From NCBI GenBank assembly GCA_934307065.1, contig CAKRCD010000007.1, positions 1 through 64,000 of the forward strand: DNA of 64,000 bases, read 5' to 3'. A program made the translations under genes and the position numbers. This document shows, one piece after another, positions 60,504 through 64,000 of the stretch (its first letter is position 1; every line of letters starts with the position of its first letter). Origin of the DNA: an uncultured Bariatricus sp. (lineage in GTDB: Bacteria > Bacillota > Clostridia > Lachnospirales > Lachnospiraceae). The notes below the pieces were generated by a model. That model searched no databases. It was not told the origin of the DNA and was given only the letters and a program-made list of their open reading frames with translations.

Positions 60504-61481
60504 CTAAAGTGAGAGAATCTTCGCAACGTCATATTGGTATTCGGGGATTCCCTTCGTCATATCAAGTGCTTCATCAATATCAAAATCTATGTATTCTCCG
60601 TGTCGGTAACCAACCACACGATTCGTCTTTCCCTCCAACAGTAAATCAACCGCCATAGCTCCCATAATAGAAGCATATACTCTGTCTTTACAAGTAGGAC
60701 TTCCTCCCCGCTGCATATGACCAAGAATCGTTGCTCTTGTCTCTACACCCGTCAGTTCTTCTATTCTCTTTGCCATGTTCATAGAATCACCAATTCCTTC
60801 CGCATTGATGATAATATAGTTCTTCTTGCCACGTTTTCTACTTTCAATGATGTCTTTTACAATCTTTTCTTCATCATAATCGTGTTCTTCCGGCATCAGA
60901 ATCCTTTCTGCGCCATTGGCAATACCGCACCACAAAGCAAGATAGCCCGCATCCCGACCCATCACTTCTACAATACTGCATCGCTGATGAGAGGTCGAAG
61001 TATCCCGAATCTTATCAATCGCCTGCATCGCTGTATTTACCGCAGTATCAAATCCAATGGTATACTCTGTACATGCAATATCAAGATCTATAGTTCCCGG
61101 AAGTCCAATCGTATTTACCCCATAATTTGCAATCTTCTGGGCTCCCCGGAATGTACCGTCTCCACCAATTACAACAAGACCGTCAATATCATATTTCTTA
61201 CAGACTGCAGCCGCCTTTCTCGGACCTTCTTCTGTCATCATCTCTTTACAACGTGCCGTCTGCAAAATCGTTCCTCCACGCTGAATAATATCCGAAACAT
61301 CTCCGGAATCCATACGAATAATTTCTTCGTTCAGAAGACCATCATACCCTCTGCGGATTCCACGCACATGAAGTCCTTTACTTCTCGCAGTTCTCACCAC
61401 AGCGCGAATCGCTGCATTCATTCCGGGAGCATCGCCTCCGCTTGTTAATACTCCAATTGTTCTGATTGTATGTCCTGCCAT
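60504..61481 (-). CDS. pfkA: 6-phosphofructokinase
   Basis: This 325-aa ATP-dependent phosphofructokinase of glycolysis has the N-terminal IGVLTSGGDAPGMNAAIRAV, the nucleotide loop VVIGGDGTFRGAQKI and the catalytic region GLPGTIDLDIACTEYTIGFD, with Asp as base. SIVEVMGRDAGYLALWCGIA and TILGHMQRGGSPTCKDRVYA follow. TIGF is preceded by the standard Thr-Ile-Asp. The start at 61481 follows GGAGG; the preceding 14 codons are unsupported. It lies downstream of dnaE, 72 bp apart, a common Lachnospiraceae order. Confidence 0.97.
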   Translation of the reverse strand: MAGHTIRTIGVLTSGGDAPGMNAAIRAVVRTARSKGLHVRGIRRGYDGLLNEEIIRMDSGDVSDIIQRGGTILQTARCKEMMTEEGPRKAAAVCKKYDIDGLVVIGGDGTFRGAQKIANYGVNTIGLPGTIDLDIACTEYTIGFDTAVNTAMQAIDKIRDTSTSHQRCSIVEVMGRDAGYLALWCGIANGAERILMPEEHDYDEEKIVKDIIESRKRGKKNYIIINAEGIGDSMNMAKRIEELTGVETRATILGHMQRGGSPTCKDRVYASIMGAMAVDLLLEGKTNRVVGYRHGEYIDFDIDEALDMTKGIPEYQYDVAKILSL

Positions 61482-61553
61482 GATAAATTCCTCCATCCCC
61501 GCCAGACATACGTTGTCTGACATTTCATATTACCGTTGAATATTGTATACCTT

Positions 61554-64000
61554 TTACGACGATTTTTCAATGGATTTCTCAACCACCTTCACATCTGCCT
61601 CGCCATAGTAATTCGTAAGCCGGCTTAAGATCCCCGGCTCAATCTGAATATTCCGATTCTTCGGCAGCCGCTTCACTGCCCGTTCCGCTTTACAGAAAAT
61701 AACCACTTCATCATTTCCTTCACTGGCGCCAATCATCTGATTCAGATTCTGCTCATCCTTCAGAAAACTCTCCTTGTCTGCATACTGAATCCACAATTCC
61801 CTCTTTGTCTGTTCAAACGGAATCACTTCTTCGCAAATTAATTTGCTGGCATTATCATCTTCCTCCGACACGCGTCCTCTGACAAACACTTTATTGTCTT
61901 CCTGGATATAAGCCTGATTTTTTTCATAGTCCCGTGGGAAAACAACCACTTCTACCGTTCCCATCAAATCTTCCACCGTAAAAAATGCCATCGTTTTATT
62001 ATTCTTTGTATATTTAATGGTCTTTGAGGTAATCATGCCTCCCACAATTTCTTTTGCACCATCACGCACCTTTGTGTGCCCGGTTTCCTCATCCAGCTGA
62101 AAATCCAAAGTAGTTGCTGAAATACTCTTTCTCCACTTTTCTTCATATTCTTCCAGTGGATGTCCGCTTAAGTAAACACCGAGCACTTCTTTTTCAAAAG
62201 CAAGAAGTGTTTCTTTCTGGTATTCTCCTACATCCGGATAGGAAATTTCAAATTCCTGCTTTTGGTCTTCGCCCACCAAATCAAATAACGTCATCTGGCC
62301 TGCCATGGAATTCTTCCGTTCCTGATTTACCTGATCCATAATCTGGATATATACCATCATCTGCTGTTTTCGTGTGCCTCGCAGACTGTCAAATGCCCCT
62401 GACTTAACAAAATTTTCAATGGTCTTTTTATTAACCTCTTTTCCCGTCAGCCGTTCCATAAAATCCTTCAAGCTCTTAAACGTACCACCCGCTGTCCGCT
62501 CGCGGATAATCGCATCTATCACCGGACGTCCGATACTCTTAATCGCAGCCAGGCCATAACGGATATTTCCACCATCAACGGAAAAGCTTCCCACTCCCCG
62601 GTTAATATCAGGTGGAAGGATTTTAATTCCCATCTGCCTACAGGTATAAATATATTCTGCTACTTTTCCCGGATTATCAATCACGGAAGTCATAAGTGCT
62701 GCCATAAATTCTACCGGATGATAATATTTCAAATAGGCCGTCTGATACGATACCACCGCATATGCTGCTGCATGGGATTTGTTAAAGGCATATTTTGCAA
62801 AATCAATCATTTCATCATAAATCTTATTCGCAGTCTGCTCGGAAATGCCATTCGCCAGACACCCCGGAACTCCTTCTTCCGGATTCCCATAGACAAAATT
62901 CTGACGCTCCTTCTGCATAACCTCTGCCTTCTTCTTGCTCATGGCACGGCGCAGCAGGTCGCTTCGTCCCAGTGTATATCCTGCCAGGTCACGTACAATC
63001 TGCATAACCTGTTCCTGATAAACGATACAGCCGTAAGTCGGTGCCAGAATCGGCTCCAACTGCGGGCAGTCGTATACAATTTCTTCCGGATGATTCTTTC
63101 CCTTGATATACTGTGGAATAAAGTCCATCGGGCCCGGACGATATAAGGAAATTCCTGCAATAATGTCTTCCAGACTCTGCGGCTTCAGTTCCTTCATGAA
63201 GTTTTTCATACCGGCACTTTCAAGCTGGAAGACTCCGTCTGTCTTCCCGGTTCCAATTGAATCAAGTACCTTCTTATCATCGTAATCCATTTCTTCCGGA
63301 ACAATGCGCCCACCCGTACTTTCTTCCACAAGTTGAATCGCATTTTGTATGACAGTAAGGGTACGAAGCCCTAAGAAATCCATTTTCAAAAGCCCCAGCT
63401 CTTCCAAAGTCGTCATAGTGAACTGGGTAATCGGAATATTATCAGCGCCAAGAGCAAGCGGCACATACTCATCCACTGCTTTCTGACTGATTACAACCCC
63501 CGCTGCATGCATGGAAGTATGTCTCGGAAGACCTTCCAGACGCTTTGACATGTCAATTAATTCTTTAACCTGTGGGTCTTCATCGTAAAGTTTCTTCAAA
63601 TCCGGATTCATTTTCAAGGATTTGTCTAACGTGATATTCAGTTCTTTTGGAATCATCTTTGCAATAGAATCCACAAATGCATATGGCAAATCCATTACTC
63701 TGCCCACATCACGGATAACTCCTCGCGCCTGAAGGGTTCCGAACGTAACAATCTGAGCTACCTGCTCTTTTCCATATTTTCGGATTACATATTCAATTAC
63801 TTCCTGTCTTCGCTCAAAACAAAAGTCCACGTCAATATCGGGCATGGATACACGCTCTGGATTTAAGAAACGCTCAAACAGAAGCTGATACCGGATAGGG
63901 TCAATATTGGTAATGCCAAGCGTATATGCCACAATACTTCCCGCGGCCGAACCTCTTCCCGGTCCTACCATAATTCCATGTTCCCGCGAATAGTGAATAA
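61554..64000 (-). CDS. dnaE: DNA polymerase III alpha subunit (3' part, runs off the window)
   Basis: This is the replicative polymerase DnaE; about 815 codons are present and the 5' end lies beyond 64000. The visible part starts within the polymerase palm: HYSREHGIMVGPGRGSAAGS, with catalytic Asp residues in RVSMPDIDVDFCFERR. It continues through GLPRHTSMHAAGVVISQKAV, YQEQVMQIVRDLAGYTLG, the HhH region ILPPDINRGVGSFSVDGG and a C-terminal OB domain (VEVVVFPRDYEKNQ). The reading frame is open to the edge of the window with no start, so the ATG at 63971 is internal. Confidence 0.97.
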   Translation of the reverse strand, partial: IHYSREHGIMVGPGRGSAAGSIVAYTLGITNIDPIRYQLLFERFLNPERVSMPDIDVDFCFERRQEVIEYVIRKYGKEQVAQIVTFGTLQARGVIRDVGRVMDLPYAFVDSIAKMIPKELNITLDKSLKMNPDLKKLYDEDPQVKELIDMSKRLEGLPRHTSMHAAGVVISQKAVDEYVPLALGADNIPITQFTMTTLEELGLLKMDFLGLRTLTVIQNAIQLVEESTGGRIVPEEMDYDDKKVLDSIGTGKTDGVFQLESAGMKNFMKELKPQSLEDIIAGISLYRPGPMDFIPQYIKGKNHPEEIVYDCPQLEPILAPTYGCIVYQEQVMQIVRDLAGYTLGRSDLLRRAMSKKKAEVMQKERQNFVYGNPEEGVPGCLANGISEQTANKIYDEMIDFAKYAFNKSHAAAYAVVSYQTAYLKYYHPVEFMAALMTSVIDNPGKVAEYIYTCRQMGIKILPPDINRGVGSFSVDGGNIRYGLAAIKSIGRPVIDAIIRERTAGGTFKSLKDFMERLTGKEVNKKTIENFVKSGAFDSLRGTRKQQMMVYIQIMDQVNQERKNSMAGQMTLFDLVGEDQKQEFEISYPDVGEYQKETLLAFEKEVLGVYLSGHPLEEYEEKWRKSISATTLDFQLDEETGHTKVRDGAKEIVGGMITSKTIKYTKNNKTMAFFTVEDLMGTVEVVVFPRDYEKNQAYIQEDNKVFVRGRVSEEDDNASKLICEEVIPFEQTKRELWIQYADKESFLKDEQNLNQMIGASEGNDEVVIFCKAERAVKRLPKNRNIQIEPGILSRLTNYYGEADVKVVEKSIEKSS

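Noticed and set aside
61554..63971. Complete dnaE gene starting at 63971
   Set aside because: The frame continues open to the window edge with conserved DnaE sequence (HYSREHGI) before that ATG.

Overview
The window looks like a chromosomal segment of a low-GC, spore-forming Clostridia member, most likely Lachnospiraceae. The evidence is a recognisable spoIIID sporulation gene, SD-rich AGGAGG ribosome binding sites, AT-rich sigma-A promoters, and element genes (DUF5688, DUF6809, DUF932, RecT/YqaJ) typical of that group. No rRNA, tRNA or CRISPR array was seen.

The central observation is that spoIIID, the mother-cell sporulation regulator, is cut in two. Its 5' part (TTG start at 24179, minus strand) ends at about 24065 and its 3' part lies 20.4 kb away at 3542-3684. 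Joining the halves at a shared 6-bp core (TACATA on the minus strand; 3679-3684 and 24065-24070) gives an intact 83-codon SpoIIID. The intervening 20,386 bp start with a large serine recombinase whose stop codon lies in the left junction. Reconstructing the empty-circle site gives a near-perfect dyad around a non-palindromic CA, as expected for a serine-integrase attP. This is a skin-like intervening element, but in spoIIID rather than the classic host gene sigK. If it is excised in the mother cell, this is a developmentally regulated gene rearrangement; if not, the strain should be sporulation-defective.

Element layout (3679-24070): large serine recombinase; an AAA ATPase plus TOPRIM/RloB-like pair (probable defence cargo); a tiny conserved-looking ORF; a DEAD/DEAH helicase facing a large unknown protein; a small resolvase; a recombination block (DUF5688, DUF6809, RecT, YqaJ nuclease, unknown, DUF932); a four-gene SPFH / zinc-ribbon / DUF975 / YARHG membrane module; an XRE regulator; a mobilisation block (RHH protein, small HUH relaxase, excisionase-like HTH) preceded by a long inverted repeat that could be oriT; a membrane protein and a GIY-YIG protein. 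There are no capsid, portal, tail or terminase genes, so it resembles an integrative mobilisable element more than a prophage.

Left of the element are guaA (GMP synthase) and malQ. Right of it come an AhpD-like protein, a DUF4132 giant with a coupled small partner, an XRE-AAA/DUF1703 fusion, DMT and MATE transporters, small stress-type proteins, a PfkB kinase and an NSS sodium symporter. From 53.1 kb down to 38.5 kb on the minus strand lie two back-to-back units for nucleoside use: BMP lipoprotein, ABC importer, nucleoside hydrolase, M20 hydrolase and PF07090 protein; then, after a strong terminator, M20 peptidase, deoB, cdd, pdp, YczE-like membrane protein, add and purine nucleoside phosphorylase. 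Together they import nucleosides, deaminate or cleave them and feed (deoxy)ribose phosphate to central metabolism.

The right end holds a Lon-like ATPase lacking a protease domain, a P1-family peptidase, TelA and XpaC, a trigger-factor-like lipoprotein, a one-TM protein, a DUF1934 protein, pfkA and the 3' part of dnaE, which runs off the window.
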